Of a stretch of DNA of 64,000 nt, positions 61,678 through 64,000 are shown in pieces. The notes under the pieces were generated by a model, which did no database searches, was not told the DNA's origin, and saw only the letters and a program-made list of their open reading frames with translations. Location of the stretch: positions 1-64,000 of the forward strand of contig NZ_JADCNK010000016.1 in assembly GCF_014947265.1 (NCBI RefSeq), in the 5' to 3' direction. This DNA is from Pedobacter sp014947265. Its GTDB lineage: Bacteria; Bacteroidota; Bacteroidia; Sphingobacteriales; Sphingobacteriaceae. Numbering within the stretch: position 1 is the stretch's first letter; every line of letters starts with the position of its first letter. A program made the translations under genes and the position numbers.

Positions 61678-64000
61678 CTATAACGGATTTTCGAGATATC
61701 CTCTGAATCCCGAGAGGTTCAGGAAAATCTTGAAGTGTATTAGCATCGTTCGGTAATCTGTACCGATATGATGTTCCTTTATCAGCCTAAGCATGGTGCC
61801 TGGTACAAACCAGACACTTTGATGCCAGTTTGAGCTGACGCCACGTGCACATAGTGCACGTTGGAGCATTGAGTTTATATTTGCGCTGATTTCTGTACTG
61901 CTGAAGGCATCAAAGAGATCCGGATCAGTGAGTACCGCCCCATAGCTGTTTGAAAATCCCGCAACTTCGGACGCGACCAGGCCTTTCTGTTTGATCACTG
62001 ATTTATTTTCATGGGTTAAAATACCTTCAGAGAACCTTTTCTCCCCATCCCGCTGAGCATGTCCGGGCCGTTCATCCTCATAGGTTTTTATGGGAAAACC
62101 CATTGTTTTGAGCCTATTAACCTGATCATCATTTGCTTCCAGAGATATCGAATAGCCATACTGCCTGACGATCCTGCGGAATTCCCCGTTGAAATCAGAG
62201 TTTAGCAAATTGGTGACATCCCGTAAAGGTATGCCCCGGTCGTAGTTATGGTACTTGAGCAGCTTCCCAACGCCGATCTGGAATAAACCGATAGGAAATA
62301 CATTGATAAACCTAACTGGCAGCTCAAACCAGTCTATGATGAGCGCTTCGGGATCAAAAGCAGAGATCAGATCTGCCAAAAAAGATAGGGGGTGCTGGAC
62401 GATATACTCTTGTAACAGACTATGGTAACCTTTCTCAGATATCTCCTGCAGGTGATGGATGAAACCGACCGATACCTTCCAGTCGATGATTCCCTTCTCT
62501 TCGAAAACGCTGAGTACCTGATCCAGGCAGTTAAGGGAGTGGTCACGGCGGATATAGTATTTTGTCCAAAATGTCGACAATGCGCCGATCTCCACCTTCC
62601 TTTTTTGCTCCAGGGCAAGTCTGAGATAACTGTGGATGCCATTGCACAGTGTAAAGCTGCTTTTATCCATATGCCTGGCAATATACTCGGGTAGCGAAAG
62701 CAAAAGGAAGTCGTTTTCATCTTCAAGATGGCCCAGGGACTGTAGGTTCTTTTTAACGTTTTCCAATATCCAATCCGGTTGGTGCGGAGAAAGATAGGGT
62801 AGGCGTTCCTTTAGTTGTTGTTTACAAGAGTTGTCTCCTTTCAGATAAGTGGATACAATATCTAAAAGGTCGCCATTCTGTTTCACCTTTTTCCTGTATA
62901 TGTAAAGATTCTCTAAGATATAAACTAGGTCTTGTTCCCAGTGGTGGTTTTTAGTATCCGCAAGGGCCCGTTTGATACGCACGGGGCTTAGTATCCTGGT
63001 ATGCCGGTAAAAATAGTCGACCTCTTCCTGTACCTCTGACCTGAGATTCCGGTAAAAATCCTTGATTTCGTAATTGCTATCAGCATTAAGGTTGAACATT
63101 AGAGTACCGTCATCAGTCCTTATAAAATATAGCATCGCGAAAAGATAGCCACTGCTGGTCACATCTTCCTCATGATAGCCATTTTCCAGTAAAGCTTTGA
63201 CTAGGGTAAAATGAAATGCATTCATCGCCGAGATGTGATCACGGATCACAATGTTCAAAATCATGCTAAGATCAAAGTATCCCACAAGGTCCAGATCCTC
63301 CGCTTCCATTTCGTCAAGCCAATCCCGAATATGTCCATAAAATCCCCTTACTGCTTCAAAATCTACGACACCCGACATCAGTTCCTCAAAATAACAGATA
63401 TTTGCATATTGCCTGATGATGACCAGGCGGTCAGCCGGCTCGATCTCAAAAAGACCGAAACGGGACTGGAATCTTTTCTCTCCGTTGCGCAGTGAATCGG
63501 CGACGATCCTGCCCACATGCAATATCAATTCGTTATTGCCGATACCGGTTATCCTCAAGAAAGTGAGAAAACTATCATGGAAAAGTGACACCCTGTTGAG
63601 CCTGATTTCAAACAGATAGGGATGCTCCTGGATGAATTCCCGTACATAGGAGGCGGGATATTGTTCAAGGAATATGTCCAGCTCACTGAGCATCAGGAAA
63701 CCCTTGCAACACAAGAAAACTGCCAAGGCCTGCTTGCCTTTCTGGCTTTTGATCAGTCCGTTATAATAGATATTCACATCGCTGATCTGCTTCAATTCCG
63801 GCAAGCTACCGTCCCTCCTGAAATGCTCTGCAATGTAACGCACCAATATCGGATAGCCCGCAGTGATCAGGTAGATATCATTGCAGGTCTGATAACTATC
63901 AATCCGGTAGAGTTCGGCCAATACCCGTCTGGTCTCCACCTCATTCCAGTTTGCCAGTGCCTGTTTTTTCCATTCCAGCTTCCTGGTCAGCGGCCTGCTC
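61678..64000 (-). CDS. Partial STAND-like NTPase with large C-terminal region
   Basis: Open to the window edge, so the N-terminus is missing. Reading from the edge, the frame continues without a stop (SRPLTRKLEWKKQALANWNE), giving more than 770 residues here. The visible N-terminal portion looks like the end of a STAND/NACHT ATPase module: TAGYPILVRYIAEHF (the lid/winged-helix motif), then ALAVFLCCKGFLMLSELDIF. The remaining 600 residues are helical repeat-like sequence (YHEEDVTSSGYLF, LPEYIARHMDKSSFTL, VWFVPGTMLRLIKEHH at the end), consistent with the sensor part of an Avs/STAND immune protein or other signalling NTPase. No Walker motifs are in this part. Defence role is inferred from the neighbouring RloA/RloB pair. 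Confidence 0.65.
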   Translation of the reverse strand, partial: SRPLTRKLEWKKQALANWNEVETRRVLAELYRIDSYQTCNDIYLITAGYPILVRYIAEHFRRDGSLPELKQISDVNIYYNGLIKSQKGKQALAVFLCCKGFLMLSELDIFLEQYPASYVREFIQEHPYLFEIRLNRVSLFHDSFLTFLRITGIGNNELILHVGRIVADSLRNGEKRFQSRFGLFEIEPADRLVIIRQYANICYFEELMSGVVDFEAVRGFYGHIRDWLDEMEAEDLDLVGYFDLSMILNIVIRDHISAMNAFHFTLVKALLENGYHEEDVTSSGYLFAMLYFIRTDDGTLMFNLNADSNYEIKDFYRNLRSEVQEEVDYFYRHTRILSPVRIKRALADTKNHHWEQDLVYILENLYIYRKKVKQNGDLLDIVSTYLKGDNSCKQQLKERLPYLSPHQPDWILENVKKNLQSLGHLEDENDFLLLSLPEYIARHMDKSSFTLCNGIHSYLRLALEQKRKVEIGALSTFWTKYYIRRDHSLNCLDQVLSVFEEKGIIDWKVSVGFIHHLQEISEKGYHSLLQEYIVQHPLSFLADLISAFDPEALIIDWFELPVRFINVFPIGLFQIGVGKLLKYHNYDRGIPLRDVTNLLNSDFNGEFRRIVRQYGYSISLEANDDQVNRLKTMGFPIKTYEDERPGHAQRDGEKRFSEGILTHENKSVIKQKGLVASEVAGFSNSYGAVLTDPDLFDAFSSTEISANINSMLQRALCARGVSSNWHQSVWFVPGTMLRLIKEHHIGTDYRTMLIHFKIFLNLSGFRGYLENPL

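Overview
The window looks like a chromosomal segment from a Bacteroidota of the Sphingobacteriaceae, most like Pedobacter. This is inferred from gene content: a SusC/SusD pair, an OmpP1/FadL porin, two POT peptide transporters, a PG_1098-type methyltransferase, a TIGR02757 protein and a DUF4296 lipoprotein. AT-rich spacers with TAnnTTTG-type promoter boxes support it. No rRNA genes or CRISPR arrays were seen. Most of the first 57 kb is ordinary housekeeping and accessory chromosome.

Layout: 0-7 kb holds a leftward operon (yggS, GNAT, aspartokinase, methyltransferase) divergent from a DUF4296 lipoprotein and mutS2. 7-15 kb carries a sugar dehydrogenase, a two-subunit CoA transferase, a LysM protein coupled to uridine kinase, dps and a UbiD-family decarboxylase. 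15-23 kb is an accessory block: an odd beta-barrel protein with an internal signal peptide, a two-TM small protein, then a lipoprotein / 7TM / histidine kinase / response regulator operon and an MG2-like surface protein. 23-27.6 kb is the SusC/SusD locus. 27.6-28.7 kb is a graveyard of mobile DNA: an IS5-like transposase pseudogene, a broken 3' copy of the MG2-like gene and a MITE-like element. 28.7-37 kb has envelope proteins, proS, a cystathionine gamma-synthase-like enzyme and TIGR02757. 37-46 kb has Crp and LuxR regulators, a dinB-dnaE2-like translesion pair, a YdeI-like protein and a dolichol-phosphate-mannose-synthase-like glycosyltransferase. 46-56.5 kb has two peptide transporters, thiolase, a repeat array, an SPFH / PH-like / ribbon-helix-helix cassette and a 7TM-HD phosphodiesterase.

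After tRNA-Ser and two identical tRNA-Pro genes (56.6-57.0 kb) the character changes to what looks like a defence or integrative island. It holds a RloA/RloB (AbiL-like) ATPase-Toprim pair, a histidine kinase with a response regulator that seems to carry its own membrane anchor, a 56-residue small ORF, and a large STAND-like NTPase cut by the window edge. No integrase is visible, so the island boundary is inferred.

Small genes found here by reading the sequence include the 55-residue ribbon-helix-helix protein (52767-52934) and the 56-residue ORF (61439-61609). Many intergenic gaps carry REP-like palindromes, and some of this repeat DNA appears to have entered coding regions (TIGR02757, glycosyltransferase C-terminus).
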